Part shown: in pieces, positions 26,563-36,050 of the stretch
Layout of the letters: the number at the start of each line of letters is the position of its first letter
Numbering within the stretch: position 1 is the first letter of the stretch
Origin: an uncultured Lachnospiraceae bacterium
GTDB taxonomy: Bacteria > Bacillota > Clostridia > Lachnospirales > Lachnospiraceae
Direction: 5' to 3'
NCBI GenBank assembly: GCA_902770965.1
Contig: CACXUY010000011.1
Location: 20,204 to 84,203 of the forward strand
Length of the DNA stretch: 64,000 nucleotides
The notes under the pieces: model-generated
The model's input: only the letters and a program-made list of their open reading frames with translations
The model's database searches: none
Told to the model about the DNA's origin: nothing
Position numbers and translations under genes: made by a program

Positions 26563-28847
26563 GGTCTTTGTACATCTCTTATGCCATCTATCTGGCGCAG
26601 CCTCGCCATTACCTTCTGGACATCATCAGTGTTCTTTGTCCTGAATTTGATGACACATGTGACGATGCCGTTGCGGTTGGTCCTTGTCCCGAGCGAGACG
26701 ATCTCCAGCTCCTGTTCCGCTATTGTCTTCGAGATATCAGCGAGCAGGCCGATACGATCCATGGCAAAGATCTGTATCTCGGTCAGGTAGCTCTGTGATG
26801 CCGAGTCTGGCAGCCTCTGCCATTCCGCGTCGATCAGGCGGTCCTTCTCTGACTCCGGCAGGTTCACTATATTGACGCAGTCCGTCCGGTGAACAGATAT
26901 GCCTCTGCCTCTCGTAACGAAGCCTACGATCTCATCGCCCGGAATAGGGTTGCAGCAGTGTGAAAAATGTACAGCCAGATCATTCAGGCCCTTGACGACT
27001 ATGCCGCTCTTGCTGGTATTGCGGTGACCCGAAGGCACTTCCTGACTTGCGCTCTCATCCAGCTTCAGAAGAGCATCCTCATCAGTGAGTTTTTCTTCCT
27101 TGTCCTTGCGCCACTCCTCCGCGAGGCGGTTGGCTATCTGACCCTCCTTGATACCGCCGTGCCCGACAGCCGCAAGCATCGTATCCCAGTCCTTGAAGCC
27201 ATATTTATTCAGAGCCTTCTCTTGATATTCAGGCTTGTTCAACTCAGCTAAAGGCAGGGAATGAGCCTTGCAGTAGCGTTCGATAAGCTCCTTTCCACGC
27301 TGGATATTTATTGATTTATCCTGATTCCTGAACCACTGATTGATCTTCGTCCTTGCCTGGGTGCTTTTTACTATCTTCAGCCAGTCGCGAGAAGGTCCTT
27401 TCGTGTTGAGCGAAGTCATGATATCTATACGGTCTCCGCTCTTGATATGATAATCGAAGGGAACCATCCTGTCGTTTACTTTGGCTCCCACCATACGGTT
27501 ACCAACTGCCGAATGTATCATGTAGGCAAAATCAACTGGAGTGGAACCCTTAGGAAGAGTGACGATGTCGCCTCTGGGGGTGAAGCAATAGACCTCCTCG
27601 GAGAAAATATCCAGATCGCTCTTAACAGTGTCCAGGAATTCACTGTTGTCCTGAACATCCTTCTGCCACTCAAGGATCTGGCGCAGCCATGACATCTTTT
27701 CTTCATCCTTAGTCATGCCGGACGGACCGCCCTCCTTGTATTTCCAGTGGGCGGCAACGCCGTATTCGGCGACACGGTGCATCTCATATGTCCTGATCTG
27801 TATCTCGAACGGTATGCCCGTCTTGCCGATCAATGTAGAATGAAGAGACTGGTAGTGATTCGGTTTCGGGACCGCGATATAATCCTTAAAACGTCCGGGT
27901 ACAGGAGTGTACATCTCGTGTATGATGCCGAGCACCGCATAACAGTCCGCGAGGCTGTTGACGAGGACGCGGACCGCGAAAAGATCATATATCTGATCAA
28001 GGTTCTTGTTCTGGATAAGCATTTTCTTGTAAATGCTGAAATAATGCTTCACCCGGCCATAAACCTCGCATTTTATCCCCGCGTCCTGTATGGTTGTCTT
28101 TACCTCATCAACTATCTGCGAAATATACTCCTCGCGCTGCTGTTTCCTGAGGTCGATATCCTCTATCAGCTTCTTGTATTTCTCAGGCTCAAGATAGCTG
28201 AGCGAGAGGTTGTCAAGCTCTATCTTCAGGCGGGATATGCCAAGACGCCCCGCCAAGGGAGCGTAGATATCCAGAGTCTCCCTGGCCTTCTCCCTTTGCT
28301 TTTCAGGCTTCATATACTGAAGAGTCCGCATATTGTGAGTGCGGTCCGCCAGCTTGATGATGATCACCCTGATATCCTTCGCCATCGCAATGAACATCTT
28401 GCGGAGGTTTTCCGCCTGTTTGTCCTCCTTGCCGGCATCCCATGTCAGGTTAGTCAGCTTGGTAACGCCGTCGACCAGCTCGGCCACTGTATCGCCGAAC
28501 CTCGCCCTGACATCATCAAGGCTGATATCCGTGTCTTCCACCACATCATGAAGTATGCCGGCGATAATGGAGTTCATGTCCATCTCCATCTCGGCCAGGA
28601 TCGTGGCGACGCAAAGCGGATGTATGATATAGGGTTCTCCGGACTTTCGCCTCTGGTCCTTATGTGCGTCCATGGCCAGCTCAACTGCTTCTTTAACTTT
28701 AGTCAAGTCAGCTCCGGGTTTCAGACGCTTTATGGTTTCGTATAGATTATCCCTGAGCACCTCCGGTGATTCCCTGTTTTCGACAGGAGTGATGCTCAAG
28801 CTACAGTCTGTCACATTATATTTATCCGGTAAAATCGGATCCAGCAT
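26553..28847 (-). CDS. relA: Bifunctional (p)ppGpp synthetase/hydrolase (Rel)
   Basis: The 764-residue stringent-response enzyme makes and breaks (p)ppGpp. It has an HD hydrolase domain (ILHDVVEDT, His100-Asp101), a synthetase domain (GRVKHYFSIYKKML; DLFAVRVLV; KPNHYQSLHSTL), a TGS domain (VYCFTPRGDIVTLPKGSTP), a zinc-finger region (HFSHCCNPIPGDEIVGF) and a C-terminal ACT domain. The hydrolase residues are intact, so it should be a dual enzyme, as is usual for the single Rel of Firmicutes. Confidence 0.96.
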   Translation of the reverse strand: MLDPILPDKYNVTDCSLSITPVENRESPEVLRDNLYETIKRLKPGADLTKVKEAVELAMDAHKDQRRKSGEPYIIHPLCVATILAEMEMDMNSIIAGILHDVVEDTDISLDDVRARFGDTVAELVDGVTKLTNLTWDAGKEDKQAENLRKMFIAMAKDIRVIIIKLADRTHNMRTLQYMKPEKQREKARETLDIYAPLAGRLGISRLKIELDNLSLSYLEPEKYKKLIEDIDLRKQQREEYISQIVDEVKTTIQDAGIKCEVYGRVKHYFSIYKKMLIQNKNLDQIYDLFAVRVLVNSLADCYAVLGIIHEMYTPVPGRFKDYIAVPKPNHYQSLHSTLIGKTGIPFEIQIRTYEMHRVAEYGVAAHWKYKEGGPSGMTKDEEKMSWLRQILEWQKDVQDNSEFLDTVKSDLDIFSEEVYCFTPRGDIVTLPKGSTPVDFAYMIHSAVGNRMVGAKVNDRMVPFDYHIKSGDRIDIMTSLNTKGPSRDWLKIVKSTQARTKINQWFRNQDKSINIQRGKELIERYCKAHSLPLAELNKPEYQEKALNKYGFKDWDTMLAAVGHGGIKEGQIANRLAEEWRKDKEEKLTDEDALLKLDESASQEVPSGHRNTSKSGIVVKGLNDLAVHFSHCCNPIPGDEIVGFVTRGRGISVHRTDCVNIVNLPESEKDRLIDAEWQRLPDSASQSYLTEIQIFAMDRIGLLADISKTIAEQELEIVSLGTRTNRNGIVTCVIKFRTKNTDDVQKVMARLRQIDGIRDVQRPKG

Positions 28848-28931
28848 ATCGATCTCTCCTCCTGTCTTGATATTTGACTTCGCGCCCTGGTGATTTCTCT
28901 GTTCGAGACTCGCCTCACAGCTTTAATAATA

Positions 28932-28971
28932 AGTAGACATTCATAGCGCGCCTGTGCTGCCACGACGTATG
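28932..28971. repeat. Dispersed palindromic repeat, family A, half copy A7 (inverted)
   Basis: Read on the minus strand: CATACGTCGTGGCAGCACAG then GCGCGCTATGAATG, the right arm of the long family A hairpin. It begins directly after the pfkA stop codon. Confidence 0.7.
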
Positions 28972-28972
28972 A

Positions 28973-29959
28973 TCAAATATTTCTTTGTCTTATCAAGGTC
29001 TTGCTCAGCCTCACAAGATCGTCCGGAAGGGTTTTCGTCATGTTGATAGCCGTCTCAAGATCCTCGTCAGTGAACTCTCCGTTCATATGACATACCGCGC
29101 GGTTCCTCTTGCCCTCAACTATAAGCTCGACTGCTTTGGCACCCATCGCTGAGGCGTATACGCGGTCTTTGCAGGTAGGGCTTCCGCCACGCTGCATGTA
29201 GCCAAGTATAGTCGCCCTAGTCTCGATTCCGGTCGCGGCCTCTATGCGCGCGGCCAGACTGGCGGAATGGCCTATGCCCTCAGCATTCACGATGATATGA
29301 TGGTTCTTGCCGTGCTTCCTGCGTTCCGTCAGGCTGTCGATTATGGCCTGTTCATTGTAATCATATTTTTCGGGTAGAATTATCTCCTCTGCGCCGCCGG
29401 CTATGCCGCACCACAGGGCGATATAACCTGCGGACCTTCCCATAACCTCAACTATGACGCAGCGTTCATGGGAGGCAGAAGTATCGCGGAGCTTATCAAT
29501 GGACTCTGTCACCGTATTGATCGATGTGTCGAAGCCGATGGTATAATCTGTGCAGCCGATGTCAAGGTCTATCGTACCGGGAACGCCCATCACGTTGATC
29601 CCCTGTTTTGACAGGGCAAGAGCGCCGCGGTATGAACCGTCGCCCCCTATGACCACGAGTGCATCGATCCCATTCTTACGGCATATCTCCGCCGCTTTCT
29701 TCTGCGTCTCTAGAAGATGCATACTCCTGGATCTTGCAGTATATAGAATAGTACCGCCACGCTGGATGATATCCGCGACGCTTTTTGTGTCAAGCACACA
29801 GAAATCCTCTTCCAAAAGCCCTGCGTAGCCCCTCATGATGCCCTTGACCTCACAGCCATAATTATCAGCCGTCCTGACCACCGCGCGGATTGCGGCATTC
29901 ATGCCAGGTGCATCGCCTCCGCTTGTAAGAAGCCCTATCGTTAATTTCTTCTCGCTCAT
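28973..29959 (-). CDS. pfkA: 6-phosphofructokinase (ATP type)
   Basis: The 328-residue glycolytic kinase turns fructose 6-phosphate into the 1,6-bisphosphate. The start is ATG at 29959 with GGAGG 4 bases before it; a longer in-frame reading has no site. The nucleotide loop GGDGS (106-110) has glycine where pyrophosphate enzymes carry aspartate, so ATP is the expected donor. The catalytic motif, normally TIDND, reads TIDLD (129-133): both aspartates are kept but the asparagine is Leu132. The segment MGRSAGYIALWCG is normal. Confidence 0.93.
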   Translation of the reverse strand: MSEKKLTIGLLTSGGDAPGMNAAIRAVVRTADNYGCEVKGIMRGYAGLLEEDFCVLDTKSVADIIQRGGTILYTARSRSMHLLETQKKAAEICRKNGIDALVVIGGDGSYRGALALSKQGINVMGVPGTIDLDIGCTDYTIGFDTSINTVTESIDKLRDTSASHERCVIVEVMGRSAGYIALWCGIAGGAEEIILPEKYDYNEQAIIDSLTERRKHGKNHHIIVNAEGIGHSASLAARIEAATGIETRATILGYMQRGGSPTCKDRVYASAMGAKAVELIVEGKRNRAVCHMNGEFTDEDLETAINMTKTLPDDLVRLSKTLIRQRNI

Positions 29960-30056
29960 AATGCCTCCTCTGTTAAAGCTTTTTCTGCCTTGATTTTTCA
30001 TGAGCCCTTGTACCATCTAATTAAACCGCGATCTTCTTTATGGATAGAAACTTTAG

Positions 30057-30170
30057 AAGTCGGCCCCCTGCGAAGCAGGGTGGCCATGTAGGTATGCATT
30101 CATAAACGCATGTATGCTGCAACGACTTCTACACGTCGTGGCAGCACATGCGTGCTATGAATGTTTACTT
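30057..30170. repeat. Dispersed palindromic repeat, family A, copy A3
   Basis: Full copy nearly identical to A2. The small hairpin reads CCCTGCGAAGCAGGG instead of CCCGCGAAGCGGG, with changes on both arms that keep pairing. It lies between dnaE and pfkA, touching the dnaE stop codon. Confidence 0.9.
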
Positions 30171-33100
30171 TTATCTCTCGTATCGCCTGATCATTTCTGC
30201 CAATGTCTTCTCAGTGACTTTAACATTGTCAGCCCCATAGCAACGCCGCAGTCTGGATATATCAGCCTCATCCATACCGTCGGAGCTGGTTCCGCGGCGC
30301 TGAAACCGCTGCCGTTCCTTAGCCAAATATACGGTGAAGCCTTTATCGCCTGATATCGCCAGGAGCTCGTCTCTATGTTCCTCAAATACGGCTCTGTCCG
30401 GAAAGCGTATCCATACCTCCATCGGCCATGGCTCGATGGGCATGATCCCATCCGCTATCAGCTTACCCTGAGTGTCATCTCCAACAGTCACCCTGCCCCA
30501 CACGAAAAATCTGGAATCTATGGAGAGCATGCTTCTGACATTGGCAAAAAGCTTCGGGAAGAACAATATCTCAAGCGTCCCTGTCAAGTCCTCGATCGTA
30601 ACAAAAGCCATGGATTCGCCTGATCTGGTCGCTTTGACAGTCACCGCAGTCACCAAACCTCCCACAGTCGCCCTGCTTCCGTCCGAAACCGCGGCGCTTC
30701 CGCCTTCCTCATCAACGTAAAAATCCAGCGCGGTGGCGGTGACGTTCTTTCTCCACCTGGACTCGACATCATCCAGCGGATGGCCGGTGACATAAAGACC
30801 AAGGACCTCTTTTTCAAAGGCAAGATAATCTTCTTTTCGGTATTCACCGACCGGAGGAAGGTTGTCCGAAAGCTCCTCTTTATCCTCGGGGGAAAGAAGG
30901 TCGAAGAGATTCATCTGGCCGCTTATCCCATCCTTCTTCTCCCGGACCGACCTCTCTAAAAGCCCCGGATAGCCCAGCATCTTCTGCTTTCTCGTGCCCG
31001 GCAGACAGTCCAGCGCGCCCGCCTTGATAAGGTTCTCAATGGTTCGTCTGTTAACGTCCCCTCCTGCCATGCGCTTTATGAAATCCGACAGGTCACGGTA
31101 CTTCCCTGAGTTCTTCCTCTCACGTATGATGGACTCTATGACATTTCGCCCGATGCTCTTGATGGCGGACAGGCCATATCTTATGCCGTCCGCGGAGACA
31201 GAGAAACCGCTGTCTCCTTCATTTACATCCGGAGGCAGGATCCTGATGCCCATCCTTCGGCAGACACGGATATATCCCGTAACCTTCACAGTCACGTCAT
31301 TGACGGACGTCATAAGCGAAGCCATGAATTCCTTAGGATAATAATATTTGAGCCAGGCCGTCTGATATGCCACTACCGCATAACACGCGGCATGCGACTT
31401 GTTGAAGGCATATTTCGCGAAATCAACCATCTCGTCGAAGATCCTGTCAGCAATCTCCGGGGCAATGCCGCGTGCCACACAGCCCGGCACGCCCTCTTCG
31501 GGATTGCCATACACGAAATTGTGCCGTTCCTTCAGCATCACGGCTTCCTTTTTCTTGCTCATCGCGCGGCGGACAAGATCGCTCCTGCCCCAGGAATAGC
31601 CGCTGAGATCGCGGACGATCTGCATGACCTGCTCCTGATATACGATGCAGCCATAGGTGGCCTTTAGTATGGGTTCAAGCTCGGGACAGTGGTAGGTGAC
31701 CTGCTCCGGATGCTCCTTGCCTTTTATATATTGCGGTATGAAATCCATAGGTCCTGGCCTGTAAAGCGATATGCCGGCTGTCAGGTCCTCTATGCTGCCG
31801 GGCTTCAATTCTTTCATGAAGCTCTTCATACCGGCGCTCTCAAGCTGGAAGATGCCCTCATCCCTGCCTGTACTAATCATACTGAAGACTTCCTTGTCAT
31901 CATAGTCTATGGCATCGATATCTATCTCTTTCCCCGTTGAACGGGCTATCATCTCGATGCAGTGCCTGATGACCGTCAGCGTCCTCAGACCCAGGAAATC
32001 CATCTTCAGCAATCCAAGCTCCTCAAGCGTCGTCATCGTAAACTGCGTGGTCAGCTGGCTTTCCGACGACCTTGATACCGGCACATACTCCATGACAGGC
32101 TCCTGGGTGATGACCACCCCTGCGGCATGCATGGATGTATTTCTGGGGAGTCCCTCCAGGCGAAGCGCCATGTCTATGAGCTTCTTGACTCGTTGGTCTC
32201 CCTCATAGGCGGCTCTCAGTTCATTGCTCACCTTCATGGCCTTTTCAATTGTGATATTCAGCTCCTGAGGAACCATCTTTGCTATCTGGTCGCATAGCGA
32301 ATACGGAAGGTCCATGACCCTTCCGACGTCCCTGATCACGCCTCTGGCCGCCATCGTGCCGAAGGTCACTATCTGAACCACCTGATCCTGACCATATTTA
32401 TCCGTGACATAGTCTATGACCTCCTGCCTTCTTTCAAAGCAGAAATCCACGTCTATATCAGGCATGCTTACACGTTCCGGGTTAAGGAACCGCTCAAATA
32501 TGAGCTGGTATTTCACCGGGTCTATGTTGGTGATGCCGAGACAGTAGGAGACCATGCTGCCCGCTGCAGATCCTCTGCCCGGACCTACCGGTATGCCGCG
32601 GCTCCTGGCAAAATTAATGTAATCCCATACTATGAGGAAATAGTCAACATAGCCCATGTCACGGATGACGGAAAGCTCGTAATCCAGCTGACCGCGAAGA
32701 TCATCGACAGTCTTATAAGAAAGATCGGCAGGATTCAGTACGTCGGTCGTGTTGTCCGGAGCTTTTGAATATGACATAGTGTCCGGAGCTTTATCCGCGG
32801 ATGGATCACGCAGGTAACGATTTGTAAATCCCCTGTCGCAAAGCTCATTCAGATATGTCCAGGATGTATATCCTTCCGGTACATCGTAGCGCGGCAGCCT
32901 TGTGATGCCGAACTCTATCTCGACATGGCAGCGGGCAGCGATGGCAGCGGTGTTGTCAAGTGCCTGCGAGGCATACGGGAAAAGCTCTCGCATCTGCTGC
33001 TCGGATTTAAGATAGAACTGCCCGCCCGTATAACGCATGCGATCCTCATCGGAAAGCTTCTTGTTCGTCTGAAGGCATAGCAGGATGTCGTGCGGTTCCG

Positions 33101-33743
33101 CGTCCTCCTCGCAAATATAGTGTACATCATTCGTCGCGACGATCGGTATGCCCGTGTCCTTATGCAGGCGAAGTATGCCCGAATTGACCACCTGTTGGTC
33201 GGCATAGCCATGATCCTGAATCTCAAGGAAATAGTTGCCCTTGCCGAAAAGCGCCTCGTATCTAAGAGCCGTCTTCTTCGCCATGTCGTACATGTTGTGC
33301 GTCAGGTTTTTGGCGACTTCACCGGCAAGGCAGGCCGAAAGAGCTATGATGCCCTCGTGATAGCGCTCGAGAATCTCAATATCGACCCTTGGTTTATAGT
33401 AATAACCATCTATAAATCCATATGAGACTATCTTCATCAAGTTGCTGTAGCCGATATTATTCTCAGCAAGCAGCACCAGATGGTAGTATTTGTCCGCGCC
33501 GGAGCCGGCTTCCTTATCAAGCCTTGATCCCGGGGCGACATATACCTCACAGCCTATTATGGGATTGATGCCCTCGGCCTTTGCCGCTTTATAAAAATCT
33601 ATGACTCCGTACATGACGCCATGGTCAGTGATCGCCAGGCTGTCCATGCCAAGCTCTGCCGCTCTTTTTACAAGTTCTTTTATCTTGCAGGAGCCGTCAA
33701 GGAGGCTGTATTCCGTATGGACATGTAGATGTGTAAATGCCAC
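30171..33743 (-). CDS. dnaE: DNA polymerase III subunit alpha (DnaE)
   Basis: The 1190-residue replicative polymerase of the DnaE type has an N-terminal PHP domain (THLHVHTEYSLLDGSCKI), the palm catalytic motif PDIDVDF, the GPGRGSAAGSMVSYCLGI block, a helix-hairpin-helix region and an OB fold (AVTVKATRSGESMAFVTIEDL). The size fits DnaE1/DnaE3 of Clostridia. Firmicutes usually also have PolC, which is not in this window. It sits upstream of pfkA. Confidence 0.96.
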   Translation of the reverse strand: MAFTHLHVHTEYSLLDGSCKIKELVKRAAELGMDSLAITDHGVMYGVIDFYKAAKAEGINPIIGCEVYVAPGSRLDKEAGSGADKYYHLVLLAENNIGYSNLMKIVSYGFIDGYYYKPRVDIEILERYHEGIIALSACLAGEVAKNLTHNMYDMAKKTALRYEALFGKGNYFLEIQDHGYADQQVVNSGILRLHKDTGIPIVATNDVHYICEEDAEPHDILLCLQTNKKLSDEDRMRYTGGQFYLKSEQQMRELFPYASQALDNTAAIAARCHVEIEFGITRLPRYDVPEGYTSWTYLNELCDRGFTNRYLRDPSADKAPDTMSYSKAPDNTTDVLNPADLSYKTVDDLRGQLDYELSVIRDMGYVDYFLIVWDYINFARSRGIPVGPGRGSAAGSMVSYCLGITNIDPVKYQLIFERFLNPERVSMPDIDVDFCFERRQEVIDYVTDKYGQDQVVQIVTFGTMAARGVIRDVGRVMDLPYSLCDQIAKMVPQELNITIEKAMKVSNELRAAYEGDQRVKKLIDMALRLEGLPRNTSMHAAGVVITQEPVMEYVPVSRSSESQLTTQFTMTTLEELGLLKMDFLGLRTLTVIRHCIEMIARSTGKEIDIDAIDYDDKEVFSMISTGRDEGIFQLESAGMKSFMKELKPGSIEDLTAGISLYRPGPMDFIPQYIKGKEHPEQVTYHCPELEPILKATYGCIVYQEQVMQIVRDLSGYSWGRSDLVRRAMSKKKEAVMLKERHNFVYGNPEEGVPGCVARGIAPEIADRIFDEMVDFAKYAFNKSHAACYAVVAYQTAWLKYYYPKEFMASLMTSVNDVTVKVTGYIRVCRRMGIRILPPDVNEGDSGFSVSADGIRYGLSAIKSIGRNVIESIIRERKNSGKYRDLSDFIKRMAGGDVNRRTIENLIKAGALDCLPGTRKQKMLGYPGLLERSVREKKDGISGQMNLFDLLSPEDKEELSDNLPPVGEYRKEDYLAFEKEVLGLYVTGHPLDDVESRWRKNVTATALDFYVDEEGGSAAVSDGSRATVGGLVTAVTVKATRSGESMAFVTIEDLTGTLEILFFPKLFANVRSMLSIDSRFFVWGRVTVGDDTQGKLIADGIMPIEPWPMEVWIRFPDRAVFEEHRDELLAISGDKGFTVYLAKERQRFQRRGTSSDGMDEADISRLRRCYGADNVKVTEKTLAEMIRRYER

Positions 33744-33785
33744 GGTTTCCTCCTCCTTCCGCTTCAGTCTTCAGCTCCTGCCTTC

Positions 33786-33901
33786 GGTTCTGGTCTTCGG
33801 CTCTGACCTTCGGGTCTCACTCTCGGTTCTGGTATTCGGCTCTGACCTTCGGGTCTCACTCCCGGTTCTGGTCTTCGGCTCTGACCTTCGGGTCTTACCT
33901 T
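33786..33901. repeat. 39-bp tandem repeat, three copies, between whiA and dnaE
   Basis: GGTTCTGG recurs at 33786, 33825 and 33864, 39 bp apart, each followed by a CTCTGACCTTCGGGTCT block. The 211-bp gap between whiA and dnaE is mostly this array; no gene is seen in it. Confidence 0.9.
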
Positions 33902-33954
33902 CATCCCTGGCTTTTAGCCGTGTATTGTTGTCAAATATACCAAATATACAGTAC

Positions 33955-34893
33955 TCAACGTAGCTTATCCGCTATCGCCTTTAGTCTGCGGAAACGATGG
34001 TTCATGCCGGATTTGCCCACCGGCGGATCCATCTTACTTCCAAGCTCTGCCAAAGACTCCTCCGGATATTCCATACGGGCAAATGCCGCCTTCTGAAGTG
34101 AATCCGGCAGACTTTCAAGTCCCAGCTTTTCGCTGATAAGCTCTATGTCTGAGATCTGTTCCATGCCTGCATTCACGCTCTTCGCGAGATTGGCGGTCTC
34201 GCAGTTGACCTTGCGGTTCACATCCCCTGTTATCGAGCGCAATATCCTCGCGTTTTCATATTCCATGAGGCTGCGCGACGCGCCGATCACCCGGAAAATG
34301 TCTGCTATACGGTCGCTCTCTTTTATGTAGACGACGCTCATATTCTTGTGAGCAGTGATCTTAGCATCGATGCCGAAGGAGCCGATCAGTTCAACCGCCT
34401 GCGCCGCCCGTTTCTTATCCTCGAAGGATATCTCAAAATGATATGACCTGGCAGGATTATTGACAGAACCGGAACATAGAAACAGCCCCCTGAGATATGC
34501 CTTCTTGCAGCACTCGCCCTGCACAACGCGCCTGTCAACAGGAAGCCTCAGCTCCAGCAGGACACCGTTCCCCAGCATATATTTCGTTGCGGCAAGCACC
34601 CTTTCCACTTCTTTCTGGTCACGGACAACCAAAGCACATGATATCCCGTTCCAGTCGCGGCTTCTCGCCACCGTCAGCTCTGGCACTATCGAAAAAGCAA
34701 GGCGCAGCAGCTGTTCGGCCTTTCGTATGAGGAAAATGTTCTCCGACGTCATAGTCAGCACGACCGCCCCGCCCGGACGAAGGATATAGCTGCCGTTCTG
34801 CCCTATTATAGCGGCAAGCTCCGCTATCTGGCAGTGACGCGCCCTGTCTATGATCTCTGAAAGCTCATTCTTCACGGAAGAAGAAAATGTCAT
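33955..34893 (-). CDS. whiA: DNA-binding protein WhiA
   Basis: The 312-residue WhiA protein has an N-terminal LAGLIDADG-like domain (about 20-205, with KKAYLRGLFLCSGSVNNP) and a C-terminal helix-turn-helix (SLAELGSKMDPPVGKSGMNH and on). It influences cell division and chromosome segregation in Firmicutes and Actinobacteria. Its ATG shares one base with the murB stop (TGATG). In many Firmicutes whiA follows rapZ and yvcK; here murB and hprK precede it. Confidence 0.95.
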   Translation of the reverse strand: MTFSSSVKNELSEIIDRARHCQIAELAAIIGQNGSYILRPGGAVVLTMTSENIFLIRKAEQLLRLAFSIVPELTVARSRDWNGISCALVVRDQKEVERVLAATKYMLGNGVLLELRLPVDRRVVQGECCKKAYLRGLFLCSGSVNNPARSYHFEISFEDKKRAAQAVELIGSFGIDAKITAHKNMSVVYIKESDRIADIFRVIGASRSLMEYENARILRSITGDVNRKVNCETANLAKSVNAGMEQISDIELISEKLGLESLPDSLQKAAFARMEYPEESLAELGSKMDPPVGKSGMNHRFRRLKAIADKLR

Positions 34894-35804
34894 CAGAATT
34901 CTCCTATGCAGCGGATCTCTTTCTCGAGCCGCACATCGAACTTCTCTTTAACCTTATTCTGTATGTACTCACACAGCTCAAGGACATCCGCTGCCGTTGC
35001 TTCTCCTTTGTTGATCACAAAGCCGCAGTGCTTCTGAGAGACGGCGGCGCCTCCTATTGAAAAACCGGCAAGCCCGCAGTCCTGAATGAGCTTTCCTGCG
35101 AAGAAACCCTCCGGACGTTTGAATGTGCTCCCCGCGCTGGGATACTCCAAGGGCTGCTTAGTTCGACGACGTACACTCAGCTCCGCCATCTTAGTTTTGA
35201 TAGCGCTGCTGTCACCCTTTTGCAGCTCTATCTCAGCAGCCAGGGCAATGCCCCCCTCTTTCTGCAGAATGCTGTGGCGGTATCCGAACTCCATGTCATG
35301 AGCATCCACCCACCGAAGAAGTCCGTCAGGGGTGAACACCTGAACAGCTTTGACCACGTCTTTCATCTCGCCTCCATAGGCTCCCGCGTTCATAACAAGG
35401 GCTCCACCAAGCGACCCCGGTATGCCGGCTGCGAATTCCAGTCCCTCAAGGGATTCCTCCAGCGCCTTATGAGCCAACATGGCCAGAGAAATACCGGCCT
35501 CGGCATATATTTTCCCGTCCTCTATAACGCATTTGGACACGCTGTCACCGATATGTATGACCACTCCGCGGATCCCGCGGTCTCCTACAAGAAGGTTGCT
35601 TCCCCTTCCGATCACGTAGTATGGAAGCTTCTGCCGACGGCAGATGATGATGGTATCCATAGTATTCTTCGCGCCGGCAGGCTCCACAAAATAGTCCGCC
35701 GGACCTCCTACGCGGAAGGTGGTGTGAAGGCTCATGGGTTCTGCCAGCTTCACGCTGCCCCCCGAGACATCCTTCAGCAAAGCCTGTATAGAATCTACAC
35801 TCAT
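34893..35804 (-). CDS. murB: UDP-N-acetylenolpyruvoylglucosamine reductase (MurB)
   Basis: The 303-residue FAD enzyme makes UDP-N-acetylmuramate for peptidoglycan. ATG at 35804 is chosen because GGGGATAGG precedes it; an in-frame ATG 10 codons earlier is a possible alternative. Visible motifs: FRVGGPADYFVEP, IGRGSNLLVGD, GIPGSLGGALVMNAGAYGGE, FGYRHSIL, and SAGSTFKRP with the catalytic serine; the closing EKEIRCIGEF carries the catalytic glutamate. It is coupled to whiA by a one-base overlap. Confidence 0.95.
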   Translation of the reverse strand: MSVDSIQALLKDVSGGSVKLAEPMSLHTTFRVGGPADYFVEPAGAKNTMDTIIICRRQKLPYYVIGRGSNLLVGDRGIRGVVIHIGDSVSKCVIEDGKIYAEAGISLAMLAHKALEESLEGLEFAAGIPGSLGGALVMNAGAYGGEMKDVVKAVQVFTPDGLLRWVDAHDMEFGYRHSILQKEGGIALAAEIELQKGDSSAIKTKMAELSVRRRTKQPLEYPSAGSTFKRPEGFFAGKLIQDCGLAGFSIGGAAVSQKHCGFVINKGEATAADVLELCEYIQNKVKEKFDVRLEKEIRCIGEF

Positions 35805-35902
35805 TAATCCTATCCCCTTTATACCGCGGTTCATAGCCGCCCGATCCTTAATCTCGCTCTGCACAGCATATACCCAATAAAACCGAACCCCACAGTATCC
35901 CT

Positions 35903-36050
35903 GACTCGGAATGCTGCGCATCCCTCGTCGCGGGGCGGTCCAGAGGCGCTGCGCGCCTTGTCCGCCCCAAAATAACTGTTATAATACGTCCGAAACGCAA
36001 GCACATCATCCAGTATTCTAACAGTTATCTTGGGGTGCTGAATAATTACA
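35903..36050. repeat. Dispersed palindromic repeat, family B, long copy B1
   Basis: Three nested palindromes: GGAATGCTGCGCATCCC; GGGGCGG with CCGCCCC around a CGCTGCGCGCC loop; and ATAACTGTTA with TAACAGTTAT. It ends with GGTGCTGAATAATTACA. The right end overlaps the stop codon of hprK (36046-36048). Confidence 0.85.

Noticed and set aside
28973..29959. Pyrophosphate-dependent phosphofructokinase
   Set aside because: The GGDGS loop has the glycine of ATP enzymes, not the GGDDS aspartate typical of pyrophosphate enzymes.
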